Both the position numbers and the translations under genes were made by a program. Below the pieces are notes generated by a model, which saw only the letters and a program-made list of their open reading frames with translations, was not told where the DNA came from and did not search any database. From contig NC_061804.1 in assembly GCF_021462225.1 (NCBI RefSeq), positions 12,158,740-12,222,739 of the forward strand: 64,000 bases of DNA, read 5' to 3'. Source of the DNA: Girardinichthys multiradiatus (lineage: Eukaryota > Chordata > Actinopteri > Cyprinodontiformes > Goodeidae). Shown here piece by piece: positions 52,601-63,179 of the stretch; position 1 is the stretch's first letter, and every line of letters begins with the position of its first letter.

Positions 52601-55600
52601 GTTCAGTCCCACCCTTCCTGACTACTGCCAGATCTGTACAATCAAGCACTTACTTAAACAGAACCTCTCTGACAACATGAAGAAGACTAAAATATCCCAA
52701 AAAGCCACAATCTGAAGGAATTCATAGAACAACAGATGAGAAACAAAGTCACTGAAATCTATGAGTCTGGAAGGGCTAACAAAGCCATTTCCAAGGCTTT
52801 AGGACGCCAGAGAACCTCATAGGTTCAGTGGGGATCTCTGAGGGGTCCCTGGCCTCTGTCAGTGCTGGGCTAGTGTGGACTGTTTTGTGACAAGAAGAGG
52901 ACCAATTGGGGAGCTGGCTCATTCTGGTGCCTCGGTGCCTACCCCTTTCTCTCACATATACAACATCACACAGCAGTAGTCCTTGTGCCTTGGGCCCTGT
53001 CCTGCACCTCAATTTTAACACGCTAGAGACACTCAGGGATTTAGGCTTGCTGTGGAGGAAACTCCGCTATCACCAAGAATTGGGGTCCTGTGCACCCCAG
53101 CCACAACCCCAATTTTAATGCACTTCAGACATGCACATCTGCATTCACAATGCTTCACATTACCATAGACACACATACAAACTCTACGGAGTGGGGGGGG
53201 GGCTCAGACCATAGAGACTGTGCTGGTTCAGCAGGGACTAGGATGTGGGAATGACACGGGGGTCTCTGACGGCACCATGGGCTGCTGCAGAGCTGGTGCC
53301 TGCCTGACCTGTGAGGGGTTCTGGGGGTCTCCCCTGCTTGGTGCCAGGCGGTCTTGCTGCCATGGGTTGGTACAAGCCCTGTGCAGCCGGAGGGACAGGT
53401 TCCGGGGCCCGGCCTGCACAGCGGGCGGGTCTGGCTGGCTTGGAAGGGTTCTGTTCCCTGCTTCAACTCTGTGAGTCTTTGGCCTGGAAGCTACTGCTGC
53501 TCCTGTGTATTGCTAGGGACCTACTTCTGTGCTGGGTCTATGGCTGGGTGAGGCTTTATGTCTGGCTGCCTGGGACTGCTGCTGCCTTCCAGAGTCAGGT
53601 CTACATGCCTTTGCTGCTTTTAGGTGCTGTGGATTGCAGGCCTTCTACCGTTCCCGCCACACTTACGTACTGTATGCTTCCAGGTGACAAACTCACACAC
53701 ACCCACTCAAGACGAACACATACCCACACAACAGAACATGATTAATCAAAATGGTTGAAGGTCTTGAGATATCCTTTCTGTAGAGCAAAACTGTCCTGGC
53801 ACATGTCAGCAACCATCTGCTCTATATGGTATGCCTGAAACACTGCGACAGGACATGTTAAAAAAATAATAAAGCTCCGCAGGCCTCACTGCCAAAGCTA
53901 AGGTCAGAGGTTATGATTCAACGAAAAGAAAGGGAGACTGGGCAAAAATTGACTCCATGGGTGAGTTCAAAGGCCAGAACCACTGCTGACCCAAAAGAAC
54001 ACAAAGAGCCGTCTGATATTTACCAAAAACATTTCTCTAGCAGGAAATCCTGAGGGAGAATGTCTGAGCATCAGTTTGTGACCTTAAGCTCAGACTCACC
54101 GCTATGAAGCAGGACAATGATCACCAGCAAGTCCACCACTGAATGGGTAAAAAAAGACATAGGAAGGTTTTAAGGTGGCCTAGTAAAAGTCCACACTTAA
54201 ATCTGATAAAGGTGCTGTGGCATGACCTTAAACAGGCCATTCATGCTAGAAAACCCTCCAATGTGTCTGAATTAAAACAATTCTGCAAAGCAGAGTGGGT
54301 CCACATTTCTTCACAGTGGCGTTAAAGACTCATTACCAGTTATAACAAACACTTGATGGCAGTTGTTACCAAAGGGTGTAATTACCTTTTGCTATAGGGC
54401 CAGTTTGGTTCGAATTGATTTGTACCTTTAATAAATGAAATTATTTGAAAACTGCTATTTGTGTTTACTAAGGTTATCTTTATCTGATATTAACATTTGT
54501 TTGATGATCTGAATCATTTTAATGTGTCAGAAAGCAAAAACAAAAGAAACCTGTTGGGGGGTAAATACTTTTTGAGCTTACTTTTTCTAAAGTTGAGGTC
54601 TTTAAGTAAGTACAGTTTAGCTTTAAACACATGAAACGTGAGGCTAAAGGAACTAATCAATTAAACATTTATGAATGCATAGAAAAGCAAGTGAATGAAA
54701 GTGGAGGTTAGTACCTGGGTTTTCTGTGAGTGCTCCTACAGTTTCACAGGATGGACAGAAAGAAGGGGAGCGGGCAGAAATGAAGGTGAAGAGCAAACAA
54801 AACAGAAGAATCTTCATTTAACAAATGAGACAGCTCACTGATACGCAGAAGCCAAACAATAAAAGCAAAAGCAGTCAGAAAGCAGTGAGGCAGTGGATGA
54901 CATGGAGCTGTAGGAGTGAAGCTAATCAGGTGGAGAAATGTGGGACGGTGGTGTTTGAAGCATAGGAGATACACAAGCTGCTCTTTAACTAGTCATTCCA
55001 CCGAAACACGAGGCAGATTCCCCTCAGTTTGGTCAGTTAAACTTCATGCCAACTTACTTGTGCTTTGGTTGCAGAGAATCCTGGAGCATCTGCAGAGCTG
55101 TGGGCTTATCATGTTCTGCAAAATACCTGCAGAAAGATAATTTAGCAAAGCAAATATTAAGGTGAGCTTCTTCTCCAACTGGCAAACTGAACAAGGAAAT
55201 CATACGTTTGCATGTTTTGTCTTGTTAGTTTTCCAGGTTCTGAGCTTACAGCAGGTTCTGCAGGCCCAGCAGGCCCATCCCTCTGAAATCAGTCTTGGGA
55301 TCGTTGCCTTGGAAACCAATTTCACACCACTGCTTGGAGATGCGTCCGGTCAGGGGGGTGTCAGGACGCAGCTCCTTCCACAGCTACAACACACATAGCA
55401 CAGCTCACAGTATTGTAGCATAAAACAGGTAAATCATGGTAAAATCATAATGAAGTGCAAAAGTTTCTTTATAATAAACTCAGCCAACCGAACACTCTAA
55501 ACGCCCCGCCTCTGATGTTAAATCAAGCTAAACTTGTCCTGGTTTAGGTCCATCAGGATCACCAACATTGTTTCTGCTAAATGCCAGAATAATTAGCGAG

Positions 55601-58600
55601 ATCTCTTTGTTTCTATCGTCCAGTTCAGATGTTTCCATCCATCTCTGCAGTATTCGGTCTGATCACCTTTAAACTGTCTGACTTGAATCAAATGTTCTGG
55701 GTTTCTGGGGTTCTCACCATAGCTTGCTGGAGATTTGTAGGCCAGGTTTGTAGGCCTCTTTGCTCACACACACCTTTTCAGCTCCGCCAACAGATTTTCT
55801 CAGTGATTGAGATCAGGACTCTGTGATGGCTGCTCCAAAATATTGACTCTGTTGTCCTTAAGCCACTTTGAAGCCAATTTGGTGGCAGGTTGAGGGACAT
55901 TGTCCTTTTAGAAGACCTAATTCTGCCCTAATTTTAGACGACAGTACATGTTTCCAAAAATTAGCTTCTTTGTCCATGATTTCATTTGCAAACTATAATC
56001 TAGCTTCTTCCTCCTTGAGTGGACTCGTTTCACTGGGAATAAAGACTGTGTCCTACCAGCTTCAGCAGAATCTTCATGAGGTCTTTGGATTTTGCTCTGG
56101 AGTTAATCCACACACTTCAAACCAGAACCCATCCATCTCTGGGACACAGAACCTGTCTCCTTCCTGAACCGTATAATGGATCGACATTCCCATGCTATTT
56201 ATTCTTGCATAAAATTGTTTGAACAGACAAACGTGACCTGACCTTCAGGTATGTGGGAATTGGACCGAAGAACAAATCAGGCTGGTGGAGGTCTATGATT
56301 CTCTTCCTGTTATCCTGACTGATTTATTCATGTTTCCATGATGTCACACAAGGAAGCAGTTCAGACATTTACCTTATATCAGAAGCTTATAAAGTCATGA
56401 CATCACCATTACCATCTGGGCTTTCCCCAATAGTTTCAAGGCACAGTCATCTAATCTTAGTTTATGTAACCTTAAATATTCTGGCATTAACCAAATAGAA
56501 ATAATTTGGGTAATAATTTACAGGTTCCCGTACCTTCATCAGCATGTTCTCATGCTCAGCGTTTTCACAGTCATAAGGTTCCCGGCGAAGCTTCTCCACC
56601 GCTGCCATCAAACTCCTGTAGCCCACAATCTGCAGCAGGCTGGCCTGCAGAGAGATGCCCAGCCTGGAGACACATAGAGACGGCTGGTGAGAATGTCTAT
56701 GGCCCCACTGCAGGGACAATCCTCCACTAACCCCAGATTTACTACAACATGCAAACTAAAAGGATGCAAAAGTAAAGGGTGACGTGTGCAGCAGCGAGGA
56801 GTCCTACTGTGGGTTGGTGTCCAGGTTGATCTTCTTCAAGGCCATGATGTCATCAATGGTCTTCTCCACTTTGTCAGGATGGACGCCGAGGGCCGACTGC
56901 AGCAGCTGGGATGGACAACAAGACAGCGGGCATGAAGGAAAGGCAAGAGCAGTAAAACTGAATGATGGTGCATTTATTTATCCGACATGTTTCCGGACTG
57001 AAGACACGTACCTCATACTTGGAGTAACGCATGGAAGACTCTGCAAGAAAAATGCTGCAGAGTGTTAGAATGATGGGAATGCCAAAAAACATTTAGCATT
57101 ATTATTTAGCTGTTTTTCCCAGCTGGCATGGTGTAAACCTAATAAACTTCTGTTTGTGTTTTTGAGCTACTCACAGGTGAACCTGCTGCTGTGTTTCAGA
57201 TCATTGTTTTCCTGAGTCACTCAACTGTGCTCGAGCTTAAGGTAAAGCAGCCCAGACCATCATACCACCACCGCCGTGTCTGACTGTAGTTATGATGTTC
57301 TGTTTGTGAAATGCTGTTTACACCGGATGTAACGGGACGCGCACCTTCCAAAAATGTCCACTTTTGTCTTGTTAGTCCAAAAAATATTATCCCAAAAGTC
57401 TGGAGAATCAAGATGATTTTTGGTCAATTTGAGAGGGCCCTTTGTGTTCTTTTGGATCAGCAGTGGTTCTTTTTAGAACCAGTCTCTTTCTTATGACTGA
57501 ATAATGACCTTAACATCATTGTCCTGCTTCATAGCCTAAGAAAGTCTGAGCTTAAAGCCACAAACTGAAGGTCAGATCTTCTCCTTGAGGACTTTCTGCT
57601 GGAAAGCAGAATTCATGGTTCCATCAAGATATTTTTCGTAAATATAAGATGGGCCTTTGCGTTCTTTTGGGTCAGCAGTGGTTCTGGTCTTGGAATTCTC
57701 CTATGGAAACAATTTTTGCCCAGTCTCTTTTTCTTATTGTTGCATTATAAACTCTGACCTTAACTGAGGCAGTGAGGCCTGCAGAGCTTTAGATGTTTTG
57801 GGTTCTTCTGGGACCTCCTGAAGGGTCATGGATGGGCTCTTTACTAATTTTGGTAGGTCAGTCAGGGTTTGTTGACCTTTCTCATCCGTTCCAGAATTGC
57901 CTTAGATCAAGTCATAATGTTTTGCTTCTTGAGATCCATTAGCCTACTTCATGTTGCCAGACAGGTTCTATTTATGTGATTCTACAGGTCCGGCAGTGAG
58001 CAGGCCCGTGTTTGGCTTAAGAAACTGAATTGAGCTTTTTAAAAGTGAAGTAAATTTGGGATTTACCCAGAAGGACGTTTACGTTCTGACACACAGGAAC
58101 AGGCTGTTTTGGAGCTTTTTTCCTTTAATAAATTGAATCGTTATTTAAAAATATTGTTTTGTATTTTCTCAGGTCATCTTTGTCTGATTTTAAAGTTTTT
58201 TTGATGAACTGAAAACATTTAACCACAAATCCAGCAGCAGGAAAATGTCCCCAAACATCTAATCTTTCCTCTTCAGCTGTTGTGTTAAGCATCTGCAGCA
58301 AAACAGTCAAAACAAGTTAAATACGACTTAGAAACAGTTCTGAACATGTGGGGGACCTTTCACTGCAGGTGTGGTTGTGTTCATGTAAACTATCCAAAGT
58401 TAAAGAGTCAGGCAGCACGAAGGTCCAACAGCCTACCTATCTTCAGAGTCCTGCGAGCTCCGGGCTTGTTGTTGTAGCAGATTCGCTGCAGCTCGCAGCG
58501 GCCCGTAAACCTTCTGACGACAAACTTCAGGCCCCGCCACAGACATTTACAGTAGAGGAACACAAAGAACTGGGTCACCACTCTGCAGAGGAGAAAACAA

Positions 58601-61600
58601 GAACAAAGAAAGATCTGGAATTTCTTTTGATTTCTTCCTGTCTGAACAGGGAGGAAAATGTTTAAAAGGTAATTTGTGGATTTTGTGGAAACTAAATGAA
58701 TCCATATTTAGATGATAATCTTTTCATTTGCCACATAACAGACTGAGGTGTAATTTGTTTTTTTTGTTTTTTTTTTGTTTTTTGAATCACAAACAGATAA
58801 ACATTTCAGTTTGTTTCAGCCTGTAAATCTTTTTACTTCTGGGTCATAACCGGACCAAAGGTTCCTGAAGTGGCTTCAGTTTGTTTCAAACTCTGTGGTT
58901 AATCCTGGATAATCCAGTCCACATTCTAGATCCAATCCAGATTAACAGATCTACGTTTACTTCACTGCTGAACCAAAGGAAAGCTTCAGCACCGAGTTAT
59001 TTAATGAATAATATTATAATGAAACTCAACTCAGTGAATGTTTTGAACTCAAATGAGTTGAAGTTTAAACTTTTGAAATGAAGAATTTGTAGGAACCCTG
59101 TCATTGGTAGAGAAGAATAAACTAGTGTTTGGTGATCCCTTTCTGCTCTTCTTCTACCTCTACATTATAAGACTTTAACTGTAAAAATACAAACTTCTTG
59201 CTCTTCAGTTTTTGTGAAAACCTCAGAATGAAAAACTAGTTTGATGTTAATTCCTGTAAAATGTTTGGAAGGATCTCCTCACAGTTCTGAATAAGTTATT
59301 AAATATTTCTTCATGTATTTGTTCTCTTTATATAAAAGACACTTAATTAGTTCTGTGTTCAGCCGTGACTCTTCCTTGACGGAGTCAATCATAAAGGTGT
59401 CGCCAACATTAACTTTGTTTCTCCTTCCTATAAGAAGACTCCAGTTTCTGTGTTTTTTTGAGTGTCTCCTTCCTGTCCTCTCAACCTACCGCTGGTCAGA
59501 GCAGATGGTCCGTCACACTCAGCCTGGTTCTTCTGGAGGTTCCTTCCTGTTAAAACAAAGTGCTTCCTTTCCACTGTCGCCACATGCTTGATGAGAGCAG
59601 AGTCAACGGCTCGATGCTGGCAGGTAACTTTTTACCAGCTGGCATTATATGACTTTGTGTTATATTTTAGTTTGGACTGAACCAAATCTGATCTGATTCT
59701 AACTATAGTTGGTTTGGATTGAGTTGAACTAGATTTGGACCGAACTGGGTTCAGTATCACTGAGTGTGACCTGGATCTGTTGAAAGTCTTTGTAACTGAA
59801 TAAAGAAGTCGAACTGAATTACATTTTTGATTTTTTTGAAAATGTTTTTTATCTTCTTCGCCGAAGTTTATTTAAACAAATGTTAATAATTACGGCAGAG
59901 TGAAAGTAAGCAGGCATAGAGCTCAATGTTAGCAAACACAACAAGGGGTGAAAAAACAGCAGGTGGGAGCTCTGGATTCTGCTTCTTTCCCTAAACGACA
60001 CGGCTCTCATCCAGCAGCAGATCACTGGGTTATTTCTGAAACAGATGCTCAGCATGAAAAGGGAGAAAACGGTGCAGTGTGACCCAGCCTGCAGGGCCTA
60101 AATGATCTGCAGCCTTCACTTACTTCCCTCAGCAATGAGTGCTGAATATGGCCTTCGTTTGCTTTTTACTAGTTTTACTCCCATCCTAATACAGCAGCAA
60201 AGCTGAGAAAACACACATCTGCATTTATAAATAACAGAGAAAACCTCCTTCTGCATAAGCAGTGTGAGCTGCTGACACATCCCTGCTGAAATAAATCTCT
60301 GCGATGCCGAAGGATCACAGTCTGTGTCAGCAATAAAAACATAAATACGGTCCAGAAGGGTTAATCCTGTGTCTGAGCCTGAGGAGGAGACCTGCATGTT
60401 AAACAGCTCAAACAGACACTTTGTCATTTTCTTAACCTTCAAGCAATGAAACACTGAGCAAAAAAGGGAAGTGAAAAGATTTGGTTCCTATAGCATCAAG
60501 CAGTTCAAGCGATTCAAAGATGAAACGAAGATGTTTCTAACCTTTACGATTCTACAGCAGCGCACAAAATTATTACGTCAACCTGCAGTCATGAATTTAG
60601 GAAGGATGAGATGAAATGTTGTCTTTACCATTTTTTTCATGTTTTGGTTTTTTTTTTTACCAATTTTGTAAAATCAAGATTCCAGCTTTAGTCATGGTAA
60701 AAAGAAAGTACACCCTCTGCTCTAACATTATCTGCAGAAAGCCTAGTTGTTCTGGTTCTTTACAGTTAGAACCAGGTAATGACGCACCGGTTGAGATCAT
60801 TAGTGCAAGCCATTGTGGCTAAAAGACAGAACAACAAACTTAGCAGTAACACAATAAGCAGAGATTATAAAACGTTGTTAAGTGTTAGGATTGTAATTGG
60901 AGAAAAATTTGAGAATGACTTCTTTCCTATTTACTATTTATGAACATTTAGCATTAACACTGCAGCAGAGCTAGCTGCAACAGTAGGTTAGAAAAGAAGC
61001 AACTTAAAGACGTCCAGGTGACACAGCTTTAAATGTCCTGGGATGTTTCATAATTTATTTAATTGTAATAAAAAAGGATAGAAATAAAAAAAAGAAAACA
61101 CATCTGAATTCTCACCGTTTCTGTTTAAGTTTAAGTTAGCGTTAGCAATGCAGCACAGCCTGCTGCAACAGTAAGATAGAAGAGGAGTTTATACCTTTCA
61201 GGTTACCCCTATTTTAGGGTGTTAACTGATCTGGTCTTTACCAGGTTCTTAAATCTAACTTCAGCTGTACAAAACACACATTATATATTCAAAAAGTCTC
61301 AATTTTTATTAAACAAATATGTAGCCAGAATGGAAATCTGGAAATGAAATGCAGACTTTACTTTTATCTGAAAAGAGGTCTTTGGAGCACTGAGCAACAC
61401 CCTGGTTCTCTTCCTCTTTAGCTCAGGTAAGATGCTTGTAGCCCATGTGTTGGATTCATCTGTGTGTGGTGGATCTTGATGCACTGACTCCAGCCTCAGT
61501 TCACTGTTCATGAAGCTCCACCAAACTCTTGAATAGATTTTGCTTAACTATTCACTCAAAGCTGCAGTTATCGCTGTTGCTGTTCCATCCTAGAGCAGAT

Positions 61601-62342
61601 GGATGGATGGATGGACGGTCGGACGGACGGACGGATGGATGGAAGGAATTTGGAGTATTTTTATACCACATCAATGAAAACTTTTGACATTCCAACCTGC
61701 TGCTCAAAAATTTAAATAAAAGAATAAATAAAAACAACCTTTGATGTTAGGGCTCTAACAGGCTGCAAAAAATAATAATCCAGCTGTTGGAACCAAGATG
61801 GCGGCCATAGAAACACACCTAAATGATTACAATGTGAAAGGTGAGCTGCATTTCAGTACTTGCTTCTTTAACCTGCTACAGCTCTATGACTGGTATGATG
61901 ACGTAACAGACCGATATCCTACTTTAGACGACATTAATGTGATGAAATAAATGTGTTTACTTAATTCTATTCATATTTTTAGATGGATGTGAATGTTTGA
62001 ATGTAACATTAATATTTGCACACCAAGGTTGGTGCAGTCGAATGAGCTGAGATGTGTGCTGCCACCAGTTTGACCAACAAACCTCGGTGTTTTACAGATA
62101 AATGAGGAACATGCTGAGCTTTTAATAGAAACACCCCTGGAGAGCACTTATATGTACTTCATTATAAAGAGCCTCCCAGTTTCAGCTCACCACAGCCACT
62201 CAGTTACACACAGAAGCACCGACTGGGAACAGCTTTGATGGGAAAAGTGGGAAAGCTTTGGTTGAACCCAGAGAAGCTTTAAATACCGTCATGTTTTGAA
62301 GCTCTGACTCCATCTTGATTCTTACCTGAGGAAATGCTTCAT
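49438..62342 (-). CDS. elmod1: ELMO domain-containing protein 1 gene (11 coding exons)
   Basis: ELMOD1 stimulates GTP hydrolysis by ARF/ARL-family GTPases. In mammals it acts on ARF6 and is needed by inner-ear hair cells. Coding exons, high to low: 62,326-62,342; 58,437-58,582; 57,012-57,040; 56,808-56,905; 56,534-56,663; 55,250-55,383; 55,058-55,126; 54,715-54,735 (microexon); 52,135-52,185; 50,674-50,807; 49,438-49,613. They sum to 1,005 nt, 334 codons plus TAA, the length I recall for human ELMOD1. All introns are GT-AG and phases agree. The N-terminus MKHFLR is followed by a hydrophobic and basic stretch (residues 7-32). The ELMO signature EIGFQGNDPKTDFRGMG (161-177) carries the expected catalytic arginine at 174. 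The C-terminus (PDMALCPHFAAS) is strongly conserved. ELMOD2 is excluded by the N- and C-terminal sequences. No damage seen. Confidence 0.95.
49800..50160 (+). repeat. Full tRNA-headed short repeat in elmod1 intron
   Basis: Most complete copy in the window: TTGCCTTGCAACAAAAGGTC, GGATTCAAATCCC (B-box-like), a GGGTTCTCTCCGGGTACTC block, CTTCCTCCCACAGTC, ACCTGTCCAGGTGTACCCCG, and GATGGACAGATGATTC at the end. CCACGCATGGAC (49,887-49,898) and GTCCATGCGTGG (49,910-49,921) form a 12-bp inverted repeat private to this copy. It lies between the last two coding exons. Confidence 0.7.
50674..50807 (-). CDS. elmod1: elmod1 coding exon 10
   Basis: 134 nt. YSFAIVGINITDLAYSLLV and SGALKTHLYNVAPEMPSLQ, then HFQQTF. 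Acceptor CCTGCAG, donor GTGAGT. Almost identical to mammalian ELMOD1. Confidence 0.96.
51090..51560 (-). mobile_element. Tc1-like remnant in elmod1 intron
   Basis: Antisense transposase phrases: ATGATGCTGCCACCACCATG, CACATAATGTTTTCTTTGTTG (split here as CACATAATGTT and TTCTTTGTTG), CAGTTCTGGTCTCCTGTGATC (split as CAGTTCTGGTC and TCCTGTGATC), TACATGGCTTGTAGAAAACTG (split as TACATGGCTTG and TAGAAAACTG). Related to the copy at 63,180-63,880. Broken. Confidence 0.65.
52135..52185 (-). CDS. elmod1: elmod1 coding exon 9
   Basis: 51 nt. Encodes ELNKPDWEQKNPDKAI with split codons at both ends. Acceptor TTCTTCACAG, donor GTAAGT. Counterpart of KFSKAEWEKKRMDKAIG. Confidence 0.93.
52490..54585 (+). mobile_element. 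Tc1-like element with nested insert, in elmod1 intron
   Basis: Both ends are present: left AATCTGGCCCTATGTGG and AAAGTAATTACCCCCC, right GGTGTAATTACCTTTTGC and TAGGGCCAGTTTGGTTCG. These are inverted repeats of each other, with an outer GGGGGGTAAATACTTTTTGAG (split here as GGGGGGTAAAT and ACTTTTTGAG). Sense transposase blocks before the insert end at about 52,816 (GGCTTTAGGACGCCAGAG). They resume at about 53,868 with CAGGCCTCACTGCC, then GGAGAATGTCTGAGCATCAG, GCAGGACAATGATCACCAGC and GTGGCATGACCTTAAACAGG. A deletion also occurs near 54,037. No intact frame. Confidence 0.75.
52817..53867. mobile_element. Unclassified GC-rich insert inside Tc1
   Basis: About 1 kb of GC-rich, T/G-skewed sequence lies within the Tc1 transposase. 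It starts near AACCTCATAGGTTCAGTGGG and ends somewhere between 53,745 and 53,867. Phrases such as TGCACCCCAGCCACAACCCC and GGGGGGGGG occur, but no protein motif. It resembles untranslated retroelement sequence more than a host gene. Exact ends and duplication were not found. Confidence 0.45.
54715..54735 (-). CDS. elmod1: elmod1 candidate microexon
   Basis: 21 nt, between a pyrimidine-rich tract ending CTGTAG and a GTACTAAC donor. It keeps phase and adds the seven residues KSTHRKP, exactly where mammalian ELMOD1 has an eight-residue cassette (RDITKEEI) that is absent from one human isoform. An alternative acceptor 12 nt downstream (CTCACAG) would give a 9-nt exon. The reading frame also stays open if it is skipped, so alternative use is likely. 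Confidence 0.6.
55058..55126 (-). CDS. elmod1: elmod1 coding exon 7
   Basis: 69 nt. Encodes YFAEHDKPTALQMLQDSLQP, then KH and two bases (AA). Acceptor TTTCTGCAG, donor GTAAGT. Matches the YFAERD...SLHPK part of the mammalian protein. Confidence 0.94.
55250..55383 (-). CDS. elmod1: elmod1 coding exon 6 (catalytic signature)
   Basis: 134 nt. Holds LWKELRPDTPL and the ELMO GAP motif WCEIGFQGNDPKTDFRG with Arg174. Ends two bases into a Leu codon. Donor GTAAGC. Confidence 0.96.
55490..56330 (-). mobile_element. Tc1/mariner-like remnant in elmod1 intron
   Basis: Phrases such as GAGATCAGGACTCTGTGATGG (split here as GAGATCAGGAC and TCTGTGATGG), CCACTTTGAAGCCAATTTGG, AACAGATTTTCTCAGTGATTG (split as AACAGATTTTC and TCAGTGATTG) and CAGTACATGTTTCCAAAAAT are antisense Tc1-type sequence. 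Strongly degraded. Confidence 0.55.
56534..56663 (-). CDS. elmod1: elmod1 coding exon 5
   Basis: 130 nt. Completes Gln97, then LGISLQASLLQIVGYRSL, AAVEKLRREPYDCENAEHEN and MLMK. Donor GTACGG. Confidence 0.96.
56808..56905 (-). CDS. elmod1: elmod1 coding exon 4
   Basis: 98 nt. Encodes LLQSALGVHPDKVEKTIDDI and MALKKINLDTNP, then two bases of a Gln codon. Donor GTAGGA, acceptor CATCCCAG. Confidence 0.95.
57012..57040 (-). CDS. elmod1: elmod1 coding exon 3
   Basis: 29 nt between TTCTTGCAG and GTACGTG. Encodes ESSMRYSKYE with its first codon split. Too short to find by open-frame search, but fixed by phase on both sides and by the mammalian counterpart ETSLRDSKSK. Confidence 0.9.
57190..58215 (-). 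mobile_element. Tc1-like element, nearly full span, in elmod1 intron
   Basis: Antisense order: CAGCCCAGACCATCATACCACC (split here as CAGCCCAGACC and ATCATACCACC), TTACACCGGATGTAACGGG, CACCTTCCAAAAATGTCCAC, CTTTTGTCTTGTTAGTCC, GTTCTTTTGGATCAGCAGTGG (split as GTTCTTTTGGA and TCAGCAGTGG), TGCCAGACAGGTTCTATTTA, then an inverted-repeat remnant (GTATTTTCTCAGGTCATC). An internal partial duplication repeats the CAGCAGTGGTTCT phrase (57,461 and 57,669). Dead. Confidence 0.7.
58437..58582 (-). CDS. elmod1: elmod1 coding exon 2
   Basis: 146 nt. Acceptor CTCTGCAG, donor GTAGGC. Encodes FFVFLYCKCLWRGLKF (membrane-proximal hydrophobic part) and GRCELQRICYNNKPGARR, very close to mammalian ELMOD1. Confidence 0.95.
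59440..59820 (+). mobile_element. L2 LINE 3' end in elmod1 intron 1
   Basis: CACACTCAGCCTGGTTCTTC, GGTTCCTTCCTGTTAAAACA, TTTCCACTGTCGCCACATGC, and the tail GTAACTGAATAAAGAAGTCG with AACTGAATT, match the 3' end of the L2 copy at 43.1-43.45 kb. Confidence 0.7.
59821..61590. other. Intron 1 of elmod1, no recognised feature
   Basis: No exon, repeat family or RNA gene that I can support. Confidence 0.4.
61598..61642. repeat. (GGAT)n/(GGAC)n tract
   Basis: About eleven 4-bp units alternating GATG and GGAC types, interrupted once by GGTC. Within elmod1 intron 1. Confidence 0.85.
62326..62342 (-). CDS. elmod1: elmod1 coding exon 1
   Basis: ATGAAGCATTTCCTCAG then GTAAG. It encodes MKHFL plus two bases of Arg6. 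The context GGCCAAGATGA is an acceptable start. Whether the exon runs upstream into the 5' leader or has its own acceptor (an AACAG at about 62,351) is unresolved. Confidence 0.9.
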
Positions 62343-62787
62343 CTTGGCCGCTGTTGCCCCTCAGTTGTCTCCTGAGCTGGTTCGGTTCAGTGATGACCTG
62401 GAGACAGAGCAGATTCTGCTGTTGGTTATTCAGGTTCTGTGGTTTCAGGCCCGAATAGCCGGAGCTGTCCTTGGTGCTGACGGGATGACGCGCAGCTCAC
62501 CCCGCTGCTGCACCGAGCCTGATCCCAGGATGCCTGCAGAGTGCACCGCCTCTATCTGGAAGAGCATCTCCAAAAACCAGAAACCAACACATTCAACAAG
62601 CCTTTCAGATGGTCTGCATCCTCCTTCATGCAGGAGTAATCCCGTAAAACCGAGCGGTTATTACTACTTGGGTCTGATTAGCTAAGCGCAGACGCTAAAT
62701 AATCCGCAGCAGCAACAAACAGGCGCAATAATTCAACATTGGCTGCAGACGCTTCGCATGTTGAAATAAGACGGATCACTTTCTTAC

Positions 62788-62960
62788 CTTTCAGATAAAA
62801 CGAGGCGGTGCAGCTGAGTGATTCTGCGGCGGTGCAGCTTTTTGTTTCCCAGCTACAGTCTCTGCTGGTCCTCCATGATGACGCCCACCGAATCATGTAT
62901 GGCAAGCCCGTGCAGCATTTTGTCTAATATTTTTGACCGCAGACGTCATTGTTCAGTCTA
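62788..62960 (-). promoter_or_regulatory. elmod1: elmod1 promoter and non-coding first exon
   Basis: On the minus strand a consensus donor (GTAAGAAAG) at 62,787 closes an exon that would hold TCTGAAAG and GGGAAACAAAAAGC-type leader sequence, without a productive ATG before ELMOD1. Its start would lie near 62,900-62,930, under a TATA-like AAAAATATTAGAC and a cAMP-response-type TGACGTCT (62,941-62,948). The zone from 62,340 to 62,930 is clearly CpG-richer than its surroundings. The upstream ATG-containing words in this leader are short frames. Start site and exon pairing are inference. Confidence 0.45.
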
Positions 62961-63179
62961 AGTTCTAATTTCTCTGCACTTGTTGGACACATGGATGGAT
63001 TGGTTGGAGAAACAACTTCGTGTGCATGCTTTTGTCCAACTAGTCACCAAGCATTGCAGAAATATTCACATCTCTTGAACATCTTCACCTTCTGCCCCGT
63101 TCCACCCACACACCATTCGTGGGTTTCAACATTTTACCAATACAAATCTGAAAGATGTAGCTTTCATTTGTACCAAGCC

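Noticed and set aside
53155..53745. Frames of up to 144 codons in the GC-rich insert
   Set aside because: Open on both strands owing to GC-rich composition; no motif and no splice context.
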